From Paenalcaligenes hermetiae (GTDB lineage Bacteria; Pseudomonadota; Gammaproteobacteria; Burkholderiales; Burkholderiaceae_B), in NCBI RefSeq assembly GCF_039543645.1, contig NZ_BAABKD010000009.1, forward strand, positions 558,001-622,000: a stretch of 64,000 nt of DNA, given 5' to 3'. The notes below the pieces were generated by a model that was given only the letters and a program-made list of their open reading frames with translations, did not search any database and had not been told where the DNA came from. The position numbers and the translations under genes are program-made. Of the stretch, positions 15,814 to 25,423 are shown one piece after another. Each line of letters starts with the position of its first letter. The first letter of the stretch is position 1.

Positions 15814-18800
15814 ATGCGAAGCCTAATTGTTGCTATCTATGTCACTATCTATCTTTTTGCATATGCGGCTCAAGCCAATACCTGCACGCCAGCCCCTAGT
15901 CCTCATTATTGTTCTACGGCAGCCCCTAGCCACACTAATACATCAAACTGGCTTTTCCCCAATAGTGCCTTAAACCCTGTGGATCTATACACAGGTGATA
16001 AATTTTTACAAGAGGTCGACTACTACGGACACCCGCAAGCGCCTGACCTGCGTTTAATTCGCTATTACCACTCTCAACGGCCTCATTTATCTGCATTAGG
16101 CACACAATGGCATTTGCACTTTAACGCACAATTTGACCCAAAAACATCACGCATTACTTTTTCTGATGGCCAACAACGCTCTTTGCCCCCCACTGATATA
16201 CAAACCCAACCCCCATTTATTATCTGGCACGCTTCTAACGAAGAGTCATGGTGGTTTCATCAGTCATCAGGCTGGTTAGCTCAAATCCACTTTTCCCAAC
16301 GTCCCCCATTAATTATTCACCGCCACACACAGCCTGAGCTTATACATCAGATTCAAAGCGTAGAGCAAAATCAGCACCAACTGCATTTTATTTACGACAC
16401 TAACCAAATCCCTGTGCGCTTACAGGCAGTTCAAACTCCGGTTGGTGAAATCCATTACCATTATCAAACCACGTCACAACAGCAACTGCCTTTCTTAGCC
16501 CATGTCACCTACCCCGATCAGCGCCGTCTGCTTTACCATGCCGAGCCCGACTACCAACAAGGTAACCCTTGGGCAATTACTGGTAAAAGTATCCAGCAGC
16601 ACTGGCAGCAACCACCTAAGCGGGTTCGTAGCTGGGTCTATGATCAAAAAGGCCGTGTCATCTTTAGTATGGGAACTCAAGCCCATGAGTGGGTGCGTAC
16701 CTACTATCCTGATACACAATTTCCAGACCAAACTCGTCTACAAGGTCCACAAGGCCTGACTCACGTCCGCTTTGATTTAAGCTTAACCCCTCCACGTATT
16801 GTTGAGGTTTCTGGGGCAGGTTGTTGGGGCTGCCCTCCCCCATTTACGCAAAGCCAAAATCATGTGTCATTACAAGCCATGAAATGGCAACGCCATCCTG
16901 ATCAATCCACTCAACTGCACCTACAGCTACCCGGCTGGCCTGATTTATCACTTCACTACAATGCCGCAGGGCAACTCACTCAATGGCAAAACAGTTATCA
17001 GCAGCCAGTTACCCTCCACTATGAAGGTCAACGAGCACATCGCATCAATTGGGCAAATAACACCCAGCACACCGTCCACTACAACTCACAAGGACAGGTA
17101 CAAACCATAGACTATCAACATGCACAACAGACCTTACAAACACGTCTTTCTCGCCCTCACCCACGACACCTAGTCATTGATCATCCTACAGAGCAAGAAT
17201 ATTTACGTTTTAATGAGACAGGGCAATTACTTTCACGCAAAATTCAACGTCATCTCCTGCCCCCTTCCTCTTCTACTCCCATTAACTGGCACTATGAGGA
17301 GCGGTTTGAGTACGATGATCAACAGCGTTTAGTGCAGCACCATCTACCCGAAGGAGGCGTACTGCAATACATTTGGGGTCCTAAGCAAATCGAACGTATT
17401 GAATGGATCAATCGCCAACAACATACACAATGGGTCGTTCGTAAAATACCATTAGGCTATGAGTATGCAAACCTAAGTCGTCGCCTAGAAGTGCAACATG
17501 GCCCCCACCACTTTATCTATGTAGGCACAACGCAAACAGCTTGGTGGCAACAACTTCAACGCCAGGAAAAAGGCTTAGTCACCGCACGTCATCAATCCTA
17601 TGACCTATTGCCCTCCCAGCCTCGTTGGCACCATCACTACGCTTATAATACGTCGCGCCAACTAGTAATAGAAAAAACCAATGCCCCTTCACCTCGCTTT
17701 TATGCTTGGCGCCAAAGCGGCCTTTTAGCTGCTAACTCTGCCACTTCTACTCCCTTAATTCAACGTGATGCCGCTGGTTGGGCAACTCGATGGCAACAAG
17801 ATGAAAAAGACTACATTTTGGGATACAACGCCTTAGGACGTCTACACACTGTGCATAACCCTGTGGAAACTGTACAAAAAAACAGTCATAATGCCGCGGG
17901 CTTCAGAATTTATACACAACATTATCCACAAGACCAACAGCAGTTTTTTCTTTATCACAATAAAAAACTGGTTGCTGAATACACTACCCATCTAGAGACC
18001 AAACTCCCTACGGATGCGGTTCACCCCATTTCAAGACGCTATATTTATCTAGATAATCAGCCCATCGCTATGATTGATTATGATGCACACCCTGACGGTG
18101 AGTTACTACTTATGCACAGTGATCACTTAGGAGCGGTGCATATCATCAGTGACTTAGAGCAAAATCTGCGCTGGGCAGCCACTTACGATGCCTTTGGTTA
18201 TGCGACTCAGCAAGCGGGTGATCTAGATTTTCATTTACGACGCGAAGGTCAATACCATGATATGAGCACAAACTGGCACGACAACCTGCTGCGCACTTAT
18301 TTGCCTCAACAAGGACATTTTTTAGAGCCCGATCCAATTGGACCGACCCCTTTCAGTCAGCTATATGGTTATAGCCAGCAGCAGCCACTCAACCATACTG
18401 ACCCTTGGGGCTTATTATTGTTTGCTTTTGATGGAACCCGCTATGATCACACGGTAAACAGTGTGGTTCATCAACTACACCAAGCTTCTCAAGAAACCAG
18501 CTATTACGTCGCCGGTCCCGGTAACCCTGAAACCCTTGATTGGGATGCTCTCATCGCCCACAGCGCTGGACGTATTGTAAGAAAACAATGGGACGCCCTC
18601 ATTCGCCATCTCATCTACTTACAACACAACGCCCCTCACACAGTTGTTCCCATTGATATTATTGGATTTTCTCGTGGTTCTGCGCTCGCCCTTCACTTTG
18701 CCAACCAAGTTTTAAAATATACAAAAAATGGCTTGTTTAGTTATACCAATCGCTATGGTGATCATGTACAAATGTGTATTCAACCCCGTTTTATTGGCTT

Positions 18801-19386
18801 ATTGGACACCGTAACTCAAATGGGAATACTTGGCTCCCATAACTTTCTCTTTAACTTTAGTGTATCTCCCTTGTGGCAATGGGTAGGACATGCTGTCGCC
18901 TTGCATGAGTACCGATACCTCTTTCCTCTACACGCTCTTGGCACTGGAGATAACATTATAGAAATTGGTCTAATAGGAGCTCATGGGGATTTAGGTGGTG
19001 GCTACCCAGAGCCCACCGAAGCTGATACCCGCCCTTTAAGCGATATCGCATTAGAGTGGCTGCTATGGCAAGCTCGAGCTCAAGGGCTAGCTTTTGATCC
19101 AATTCCTTTAAACTCCGATGCTAAGTGGGCCTATCTTCATGACGAAAGCCTACTCATAGAGTTTGATCGTGACGTCGAAAACTATGATTCCCTTTTTTTC
19201 GTGCACCCCTCTTTACGAAACAAACAGTTTCTACACCCTACTTATGGCTATGGCGCACGGCGCCAAGTCCGCGCATTTTTAGATAGATCGCTATCAAAAG
19301 AAGAAAAAATCCACAATCGAGTGGCCAAAGTAGATCTAGAGGCCTATTACGAATGGTTAAAACCTTATTTTTCTACAGAGCCGTAA
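15814..19386 (+). CDS. Sec-exported RHS-repeat protein with Tle1/DUF2235-like lipase C-terminus
   Basis: Protein of 1190 residues. A signal peptide (1-21, ending AQA) is followed by a DUF6531-like start (NPVDLYTGDKFLQEVDYY), many YD/RHS-type repeats (about 200-780) and an RHS core with LEPDPIG (838-843) and DPWGL (863-867), where the core normally ends and the cargo is cut off. The cargo (868-1190) resembles DUF2235/Tle1 phospholipases: FDGT at 872-875, nucleophile elbow GFSRG with Ser953, LLDTV with Asp998, and GAHGDLGGGY with His1057. Likely a toxin or secreted lipase. It lacks PAAR and membrane segments of T6SS-type RHS proteins. A strong AAGGAG precedes the start. No immunity gene follows; argS begins 134 bases later. 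The intergenic stretch holds only a short AAGCC/GGCTT stem. Confidence 0.85.
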   Translation: MRSLIVAIYVTIYLFAYAAQANTCTPAPSPHYCSTAAPSHTNTSNWLFPNSALNPVDLYTGDKFLQEVDYYGHPQAPDLRLIRYYHSQRPHLSALGTQWHLHFNAQFDPKTSRITFSDGQQRSLPPTDIQTQPPFIIWHASNEESWWFHQSSGWLAQIHFSQRPPLIIHRHTQPELIHQIQSVEQNQHQLHFIYDTNQIPVRLQAVQTPVGEIHYHYQTTSQQQLPFLAHVTYPDQRRLLYHAEPDYQQGNPWAITGKSIQQHWQQPPKRVRSWVYDQKGRVIFSMGTQAHEWVRTYYPDTQFPDQTRLQGPQGLTHVRFDLSLTPPRIVEVSGAGCWGCPPPFTQSQNHVSLQAMKWQRHPDQSTQLHLQLPGWPDLSLHYNAAGQLTQWQNSYQQPVTLHYEGQRAHRINWANNTQHTVHYNSQGQVQTIDYQHAQQTLQTRLSRPHPRHLVIDHPTEQEYLRFNETGQLLSRKIQRHLLPPSSSTPINWHYEERFEYDDQQRLVQHHLPEGGVLQYIWGPKQIERIEWINRQQHTQWVVRKIPLGYEYANLSRRLEVQHGPHHFIYVGTTQTAWWQQLQRQEKGLVTARHQSYDLLPSQPRWHHHYAYNTSRQLVIEKTNAPSPRFYAWRQSGLLAANSATSTPLIQRDAAGWATRWQQDEKDYILGYNALGRLHTVHNPVETVQKNSHNAAGFRIYTQHYPQDQQQFFLYHNKKLVAEYTTHLETKLPTDAVHPISRRYIYLDNQPIAMIDYDAHPDGELLLMHSDHLGAVHIISDLEQNLRWAATYDAFGYATQQAGDLDFHLRREGQYHDMSTNWHDNLLRTYLPQQGHFLEPDPIGPTPFSQLYGYSQQQPLNHTDPWGLLLFAFDGTRYDHTVNSVVHQLHQASQETSYYVAGPGNPETLDWDALIAHSAGRIVRKQWDALIRHLIYLQHNAPHTVVPIDIIGFSRGSALALHFANQVLKYTKNGLFSYTNRYGDHVQMCIQPRFIGLLDTVTQMGILGSHNFLFNFSVSPLWQWVGHAVALHEYRYLFPLHALGTGDNIIEIGLIGAHGDLGGGYPEPTEADTRPLSDIALEWLLWQARAQGLAFDPIPLNSDAKWAYLHDESLLIEFDRDVENYDSLFFVHPSLRNKQFLHPTYGYGARRQVRAFLDRSLSKEEKIHNRVAKVDLEAYYEWLKPYFSTEP

Positions 19387-19520
19387 ACACGATCAGACAT
19401 ACCCTTACTGAACAAAACCGCGTTTCACGTTATGATGTAAGCCTAATCGTTCGGGCTTGAGCCAATCTGTATTCTTACGCGCTCGCCTTTATTTATTGCC
19501 TATTTTCTCTCAAACAACCT

Positions 19521-21206
19521 ATGCTTGCTCAGCAACAACAACAGCTCAGCGCCTGCATTCAGGCCGCCGTCCAATCTTTGGTGCCAGACGCTAACCCGTC
19601 TATTGTTTTAGAACGCCCTAAAGTCGCCGCCCATGGTGATGTGGCAACCAACGTCGCTATGCAACTGGCGCGTCCGGCCAAGCGTAACCCTAGAGAACTA
19701 GCTCAAAGTATTGTGGACTTTATTTTGGCCGATGCCAGCATGAAAGACCTCATTTCCTCGGCAGAAATCGCTGGCCCAGGCTTTATCAACTTTCGCTTAA
19801 CACCTGCAGCCCACCAGGCTGTACTGCCAGAGGTTTTTACTCAAGGCAATGCCTTTGGTAATCAGCCAGCTACCCAACAAAAACTCATGGTGGAGTTTGT
19901 CTCTGCTAACCCTACCGGCCCCTTACATGTGGGGCATGCACGTCAAGCAGCGCTTGGTGATGCCTTATGCCGCTTATTTAGTAGTCAGGGGTTCGAGGTT
20001 AGCCGCGAGTTTTACTATAACGATGCCGGCAACCAAATCGATAACCTTGCTATTAGTGTACAAGCGCGCGCTCAGGGTATTGCTCCTGACAGCCCCGAGT
20101 TTCCTGCCGATGGCTATAAAGGCGATTACATTATGGACATCGCCCGCGCTTTTTTAGCCAAAGAAACGGTTTCTGCTGCGGATGGCGAGCCCGTCACTGC
20201 TTCCGGTGATATCCAAAATCTCGATGACATCCGTCGCTTTGCCGTAACGTATTTACGTCACGAGCAAGACTTGGATCTAAAAGCTTTTAATCTGGTTTTT
20301 GATAATTACTACCTCGAAAGCTCACTATACACCGATGGTCGCGTCGATGCTGTAGTCAAAGCCCTTACTGAAGCGGGTCATACCTATGAAGCAGATGGAG
20401 CGCTTTGGTTACGCACCACAGAGCTCAACACTGGTGACGACAAGGATCGCGTGATGCGCAAACGCGAGGGGGGCTATACCTATTTTGTACCAGACGTGGC
20501 ATATCATGTTTCTAAATGGGAGCGCGGTTTTCATCACGCAATCAACATCCAAGGCACAGACCACCATGGCACAATTGCTCGCGTGCGCGCAGGCTTACAG
20601 GGCTTAAACATGGGGATCCCCGCCGACTACCCCGCTTATGTTTTACACAGCATGGTAAAAGTGATGCGAGGCGGCGAAGAGGTCAAAATCTCCAAGCGTG
20701 CCGGCAGTTACGTGACCTTACGTGACTTGGTAGATTGGGTAGGGTTAGATGCGGTACGTTTTTTCTTGGTTCAGCGTCGAGCGGACTCCGATTTTGTATT
20801 TGATATTGATCTCGCTCTTTCTAAAAGCGAGGAAAACCCCGTTTACTATATCCAATACGCACATGCTCGAGCACACTCTGTCTTAAAACAGACGGCTTTA
20901 TCTAAGCAAGCCTTAGCAGAAGCCGACTTTAGCTTGCTCACCGCCCCTAGCGAAATCAAATTGTTACAGCGTCTGGCTGAATATCCCGCTATGCTAAGCC
21001 AAGCCGCCAAGGATCTTGCTGCTCATCAGGTGGCGTTCTGGCTACGTGACTGTGCGGCGGATTTCCACGCCTGGTATAACAACGAGCGCGTTATGGTAGA
21101 GAACACCGCACTAAAAACCGCTCGCGCCGCCCTGACGGCTGCTACTGCACAAGTCATTGCTAACGGCTTAGATAAGCTCGGCGTCAGCGCTCCTAAAACC
21201 ATGTAA
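19521..21206 (+). CDS. argS: Arginine--tRNA ligase
   Basis: Class-I aminoacyl-tRNA synthetase of 561 residues that charges tRNA-Arg. The HIGH motif appears as HVGH in NPTGPLHVGHARQ (about 133-145), and the KMSK equivalent as KISKRAG. The N-terminal Arg-specific domain (1-110) and the C-terminal DALR anticodon-binding domain (about 450-561) are complete. The start is an ATG without obvious Shine-Dalgarno. It is followed by the SPOR gene after eight bases and then dsbA, probably one operon. Confidence 0.97.
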   Translation: MLAQQQQQLSACIQAAVQSLVPDANPSIVLERPKVAAHGDVATNVAMQLARPAKRNPRELAQSIVDFILADASMKDLISSAEIAGPGFINFRLTPAAHQAVLPEVFTQGNAFGNQPATQQKLMVEFVSANPTGPLHVGHARQAALGDALCRLFSSQGFEVSREFYYNDAGNQIDNLAISVQARAQGIAPDSPEFPADGYKGDYIMDIARAFLAKETVSAADGEPVTASGDIQNLDDIRRFAVTYLRHEQDLDLKAFNLVFDNYYLESSLYTDGRVDAVVKALTEAGHTYEADGALWLRTTELNTGDDKDRVMRKREGGYTYFVPDVAYHVSKWERGFHHAINIQGTDHHGTIARVRAGLQGLNMGIPADYPAYVLHSMVKVMRGGEEVKISKRAGSYVTLRDLVDWVGLDAVRFFLVQRRADSDFVFDIDLALSKSEENPVYYIQYAHARAHSVLKQTALSKQALAEADFSLLTAPSEIKLLQRLAEYPAMLSQAAKDLAAHQVAFWLRDCAADFHAWYNNERVMVENTALKTARAALTAATAQVIANGLDKLGVSAPKTM

Positions 21207-21214
21207 TTATCATT

Positions 21215-21865
21215 ATGGCCACCCGTCGTAAATCAACAGCTAAACCTTCTGCCGGCATGTTTTCCGGCATCCTGATTGGGCTAGTCATTGGGCTTGCCGC
21301 GGCGGTGGCCGTGGCACTTTACGTCACAAAAGCCCCCATGCCTTTCATGGATAAAGCGAGTCAAGAAATCGAACGCATTCTACTGCCTGATGTGCAACAT
21401 GCTCCCGACCCCAATATTGGTCTCTATGGTGAAATGGCCCCCTTAGATCAACCCGTTTTTATTGGAAAAGAAGCCGAGATCGCACAAAATCTGGGGCAGG
21501 TGGCAGCCCCCTCAACACCCTCTATCCCTACCCCCTCTACAGATGCACTCGGTAATTTAATCGCTCAGCTTCCGAATCCCCATGCCGCTAAGCCAAGTGC
21601 CCCTAAAACCACTACTCAGGTTGCTAAAGCCGCCCCCTCCACCTATTACCTACAAGCGGGCGCTTTTCGCTCTGCTCAAGACGCAGAAAGCATGCGTGCC
21701 CGCATATTATTACTCGGCTTAGATGCGACTGTTCAAAAAGGTGAATACAGCGGTGGTACCATTAACCGTGTTCGGGTGGGTCCATTTAATGGGCTCGATC
21801 AAATGAATCAAGCACGAGCGACCCTAGGTAAAGAAAAAATTGAAACTTCTGTGGTACGTCCTTAG
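21215..21865 (+). CDS. SPOR domain-containing membrane protein
   Basis: Protein of 216 residues with FtsN-like architecture: short basic cytosolic N-terminus (RRKSTAKPS), one membrane helix (about 16-38), a periplasmic Pro-rich linker and a C-terminal SPOR domain (about 143-216, starting STYYLQAGAFRSAQDAE and containing NRVRVGPF). SPOR domains bind denuded glycan strands at the division septum, so a role in division or wall remodelling is likely. It follows argS by eight bases and precedes dsbA. Confidence 0.88.
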   Translation: MATRRKSTAKPSAGMFSGILIGLVIGLAAAVAVALYVTKAPMPFMDKASQEIERILLPDVQHAPDPNIGLYGEMAPLDQPVFIGKEAEIAQNLGQVAAPSTPSIPTPSTDALGNLIAQLPNPHAAKPSAPKTTTQVAKAAPSTYYLQAGAFRSAQDAESMRARILLLGLDATVQKGEYSGGTINRVRVGPFNGLDQMNQARATLGKEKIETSVVRP

Positions 21866-21900
21866 TCATACCACTATTTATTGGAGTCACAGGAATCATT

Positions 21901-22533
21901 ATGTCTTATTTATCTCTTTTTAGTCGCTTGGCAGCAACGGCAGCACTAACTGCTAGCGTACTTATTAGCCCTGCTGTTACGGCTCAAGAGCTCGCCCCTA
22001 ACTCTTACATCACCCTAGGCCAAGCCATACCAGCGGATAGCCTAAATAAAACCGAGGTGCTTGAGTTCTTTGCGTATAGCTGCCCACATTGTGCCGTTAT
22101 GGAGCCTCTAGTCGAAAAATGGTCCCAAAGCTTTGAGGAGAAAGTAGTATTAAAGCGGGTGCCTGTGGCCTTTAACGCCGGTATGGCCGACTTACAGCGT
22201 ACCTACTTTGTCTTTGAGGCGCTTGATCGCTTAGACTTACACCCTAAGCTCTTTGCGGCAATCCACCAAGAAAAACGCGCGCTATTTGATAAAAAAGCCA
22301 TACGTAAATGGGCAGCAGATCAAGGCATCAGCGAAAAAGACTTTGATAATGCTTTTGATTCTTTTGGTACCCAAACCAAAGCCAATCGTGCTAATGATCT
22401 CATTCGTCTCTATCAAATCCAGGGTACTCCTAGCCTAGCGATCGGGGGCAAATACGTCACCTCGCCGGCTTTCACGAACGGCTACGAAGAAACCATACAA
22501 GTGGCTGACGCCCTACTAAAGCAAGCACAATAG
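21901..22533 (+). CDS. dsbA: Thiol:disulfide interchange protein DsbA
   Basis: Periplasmic oxidase of 210 residues that introduces disulfides into exported proteins. A signal peptide (1-28, ending VTAQE) precedes the thioredoxin fold. The active site is CPHC (Cys61-Cys64) within FFAYSCPHC, and the cis-Pro loop is GTPSLAIGG. A helical insert lies between. The start has GGAG 15 bases upstream, so it is somewhat distant. It may serve Cys-containing exported neighbours such as the protein at 11024. A terminator follows. Confidence 0.93.
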   Translation: MSYLSLFSRLAATAALTASVLISPAVTAQELAPNSYITLGQAIPADSLNKTEVLEFFAYSCPHCAVMEPLVEKWSQSFEEKVVLKRVPVAFNAGMADLQRTYFVFEALDRLDLHPKLFAAIHQEKRALFDKKAIRKWAADQGISEKDFDNAFDSFGTQTKANRANDLIRLYQIQGTPSLAIGGKYVTSPAFTNGYEETIQVADALLKQAQ

Positions 22534-22578
22534 CTGTTTTCAGGGGCTCGCAGGTTGCACTCTCACCCCCTTATTATG

Positions 22579-22609
22579 ACGTCCTTGCGTATAGCAAGGA
22601 CGTTTTTTT
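22579..22609 (+). terminator. Rho-independent terminator of the argS-dsbA operon
   Basis: A 10-bp perfect stem (ACGTCCTTGC 22579-22588 with GCAAGGACGT 22594-22603) is followed by seven T. Its T tract overlaps the stop codon of the convergent metC gene at 22608. Confidence 0.88.
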
Positions 22610-23795
22610 AGATGCTTTCTAATTGCTGACGCGCCTGTGCAAGATCTGCCACCAAATCCTCTACCTGCTCTAGGCCAATATGTAGGCGAATCAAGAACCC
22701 ATTTTCCGGATTCCAGTACGAATGATTCGCTAAAGCCGCTGGCTCCACCAACTGAACAAGGCTTTCAAAGCCCCCCCATGAAAACCCAATCCCAAATAAA
22801 CGCAAAGCATCAACAAAACGACGTGCGGCTGGCATGTCTACCCGCAAACTAAAAGCCAATAAACCATTTGAGCCGAATGCATCACGTTGCCATAAGGCAT
22901 GCTGTGGATCATGTGGCCACGCTGGATGATAAATAGCGGAAACCTCAGGCCAGCTCGCTAAAAACTCACACACTTGTAAAGCACTTGCTGCGCTTTGCTG
23001 CATACGTAACGGCAGGGTTCGCACCCCACGCAAAGCTAACCATACATCGTCCGCACTCACAGAAAATCCCAACGCATAATGACAAGCCTCAATCTGCTGG
23101 GCATGTGCAGAATTTTTTGCTACTACAGCACCAAGCATCAAATCCGAGTGTCCACCAATATATTTGGTTCCAGCGATAATAGATACATCTGCACCCAAAG
23201 CCAACGGCTGATAAATCAAGCCTGAGCCCCAGGTATTATCCGTCATCAAAATCAGATCATGCGCCTGAGCCACAGCAGCTAAAGCCGGCATATCAAGCAT
23301 CTGCATAAGCAACGACCCAGGCGACTCCACATACAGCACTTTGGTGTTCGGCTGAATCGCAGCTTGGCAGGCTTGGGGCGTGGGCGCACAATAACTAACG
23401 TTCACCCCCATGCGCTCTAAGACATTTTTATCCAAAGTACGTACCGGCGCATAAGCACAGTCAGCTACCACCACATGATCGCCCTGACTTAAAAAACTCA
23501 GCATGGCTAAACTAATTGCAGCCATCCCCGATGGCACCAAAAATGCCTGAGTACCGCCTTCGAGCTCACAAAACACATCCTCGAGCGCCCGATGCGTGTC
23601 CATACCCCCACGCCCATAAATGACCGCTCGCTCACCCGCTTGTCGCGCCGCAATTGCCTGATCTAAATGCGACAGCGTTTTAAAACGTACTGTACTTGTA
23701 CGTACCGGTGGCATTGCTACGGGTGCCGCTCCCGTTTTATCATCGAAATCGGCTTGCCCAGCGTGTTGTAAAAAGGTGTGAAGGTGTGGCTTCAT
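22608..23795 (-). CDS. metC: Cystathionine beta-lyase (Cys/Met metabolism PLP enzyme)
   Basis: PLP-dependent lyase of 395 residues. The PLP Lys is Lys211 in AGTKYIGGHSD; YGRGG (60-64) and SGMAAIS (89-95) belong to the cofactor-binding site. The sequence YAPVRT and the SWGGFESL segment fit cystathionine beta-lyase of the MetC type rather than MetB, but substrate choice in this family is hard to predict. It starts nine bases after the metallo-beta-lactamase gene ends and so is co-transcribed with it, divergent from the liu cluster. Confidence 0.88.
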   Translation of the reverse strand: MKPHLHTFLQHAGQADFDDKTGAAPVAMPPVRTSTVRFKTLSHLDQAIAARQAGERAVIYGRGGMDTHRALEDVFCELEGGTQAFLVPSGMAAISLAMLSFLSQGDHVVVADCAYAPVRTLDKNVLERMGVNVSYCAPTPQACQAAIQPNTKVLYVESPGSLLMQMLDMPALAAVAQAHDLILMTDNTWGSGLIYQPLALGADVSIIAGTKYIGGHSDLMLGAVVAKNSAHAQQIEACHYALGFSVSADDVWLALRGVRTLPLRMQQSAASALQVCEFLASWPEVSAIYHPAWPHDPQHALWQRDAFGSNGLLAFSLRVDMPAARRFVDALRLFGIGFSWGGFESLVQLVEPAALANHSYWNPENGFLIRLHIGLEQVEDLVADLAQARQQLESI

Positions 23796-23804
23796 AATGT
23801 GTTC

Positions 23805-24878
23805 CTAAACCGAATAAAATTGATAAACGCCCTGATCATTCACGGCTCGCTTCACCTGCCCAGCAAAATACAATAAATGCAAATGTGCAATGGCTTCTCC
23901 CATCGCAAAAGTGAGCTGATGCATATCAAGCTGACGTTTAAATAAAATAGGGACCAGCTGCGCCGCACTACACCCGCCTGCTTGCCTACAGGCCGCTAAG
24001 GTCTCGGCCAAGCGATCCTGATGATGTTGTTTTAGCTGTGCGATACGCCAATGTAACCCCTGAAACGGTCTTCCATGCGAAGGCAGCACCAACGTCTGTT
24101 CCGGCAAATCCAAATACCGTTCTAAAGAATCCAAATACAACGCCAGTGGATTCGCCTCGGGCTCATAATCAAAGACACTCACATTGGTAGAAATCGTAGG
24201 TAAAACCATATCACCAGCAATCAACACCTGCTCACTATCACAATACAGTGCCATATGCTCTGGTGCATGACCATATCCAGCAATACATCGCCATGAACGC
24301 CCACCTATCATGACGCATTGCCCATCAAGCAAACGTCTAAAGTCACGTGGGAGTGTCATAACCAGACTTGGATAGTAGCGACTACGCTGTGCTATTTGCT
24401 CTTGAGCGGCGGGGTCGACCAGACCATGCCGTGCAAAATGCGCCGCAGCGGCGCGCCCTCCCGAAGCGCCCATCTGCTCGGAAGAAGCGGGGTTAACCCA
24501 TAAGCACGCTAAGGCATAATCACTCAGGCTCATCCATAAAGGCACCTGCCATTTTTCTGCCAACCAACCCGCTAAGCCCACATGATCCGGGTGCATATGG
24601 GTGGCAATAATACGCAGTAAAGGCAACCCATTAAACACCGACTCAAACAGTTGCTCCCACAAAGCTTGCACCTCGGGCCGCGCCACTCCGGTGTCCACTA
24701 GTGTCCACCCTTTTTGACCTTCGATTTCATCTTCTAAGAGCCATACATTAATATGGTCTAAAGCAAAAGGTAAAGGCAACCGTATCCAATACACGCCCTT
24801 TGCCACTGCTTGCATGGTAGCGGCTGGGGGCAAAAAATCCTGCCATGGATAGATCAGTCCATTTTTGTTTGTCTGCAT
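23805..24878 (-). CDS. MBL-fold metallohydrolase
   Basis: Metallo-beta-lactamase-fold protein of 357 residues with the metal motif HMHPDH (His94, His96, Asp98, His99) and further ligand motifs GHAPEHM, AGD and SHGRP. A C-terminal helical region (about 270-357) resembles those of thioesterase-like MBL enzymes. Its place next to an acyl-CoA degradation cluster, across a shared operator, suggests an acyl-CoA or thioester hydrolase; this is inference. It heads a two-gene operon with metC. Confidence 0.82.
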   Translation of the reverse strand: MQTNKNGLIYPWQDFLPPAATMQAVAKGVYWIRLPLPFALDHINVWLLEDEIEGQKGWTLVDTGVARPEVQALWEQLFESVFNGLPLLRIIATHMHPDHVGLAGWLAEKWQVPLWMSLSDYALACLWVNPASSEQMGASGGRAAAAHFARHGLVDPAAQEQIAQRSRYYPSLVMTLPRDFRRLLDGQCVMIGGRSWRCIAGYGHAPEHMALYCDSEQVLIAGDMVLPTISTNVSVFDYEPEANPLALYLDSLERYLDLPEQTLVLPSHGRPFQGLHWRIAQLKQHHQDRLAETLAACRQAGGCSAAQLVPILFKRQLDMHQLTFAMGEAIAHLHLLYFAGQVKRAVNDQGVYQFYSV

Positions 24879-24921
24879 CTCCGTGTTCTCCCTGCTTGTC
24901 TGTTATGGTTTGCCATGGTAG

Positions 24922-24937
24922 TTTACGTTAACGTCAA
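24922..24937. promoter_or_regulatory. Palindromic operator, probably for the LiuR-like MerR regulator
   Basis: TTTACGTTAACGTCAA is an almost perfect 16-bp palindrome with a perfect ACGTTAACGT core. It lies in the 74-bp gap between the MBL gene and the MerR gene, 16 bases before the regulator's start codon. Its form agrees with the operators reported for LiuR-type MerR proteins in proteobacteria. It could control both divergent units. Confidence 0.65.
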
Positions 24938-24952
24938 CTAATTTTAGTCGCT

Positions 24953-25360
24953 ATGTCACAAAAAACATGGTCTATTTCTGATCTGGCTAAAGAATTCGAT
25001 ATTACGCCGCGTACCCTGCGCTATTACGAGGATCATGGCATCTTAAGCCCAGAGCGAGTCGGCCTACAACGACTCTACCACCCTCGAGACCGCACCCGCT
25101 TAAAACTAGCGCTACGCGGTAAGCGAATGGGGTTTAGTTTGGCTGATATTCGTAGTCTGATTGATATGTATGATGGCCCTGGTAGCACGCAAGCACAACT
25201 CATACACTATCAAAAAGTACTTAATCACTACAAAAACAAACTCCAAAGTCAACTCAAAGACCTACAACAAACCTTAGCAGAAATTGAAATACAACAGCAA
25301 AACTGTGATCGGCTGCTTGCGGAAAAATCACAACGCTGCCACACAAACGGGGCAACATAA
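24953..25360 (+). CDS. liuR: MerR family transcriptional regulator, LiuR-like
   Basis: Regulator of 135 residues: winged HTH at 6-75 (SISDLAKEFDITPRTLRYYED, then GILSPERVG) and a C-terminal coiled coil (about 82-125, LNHYKNKLQSQLKDLQ). The single CHTNG near the end is not a metal-site pattern, so metal sensing is unlikely. Position directly before isovaleryl-CoA dehydrogenase and the palindrome in front support a role as LiuR, the regulator of leucine and branched-chain acyl-CoA degradation. Confidence 0.82.
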   Translation: MSQKTWSISDLAKEFDITPRTLRYYEDHGILSPERVGLQRLYHPRDRTRLKLALRGKRMGFSLADIRSLIDMYDGPGSTQAQLIHYQKVLNHYKNKLQSQLKDLQQTLAEIEIQQQNCDRLLAEKSQRCHTNGAT

Positions 25361-25423
25361 TACCTATCGTTTCTTGTGCCCTCTTTTCTTTTAGCTCGCA
25401 GTACTTTTGGTTGGAGACAAACG

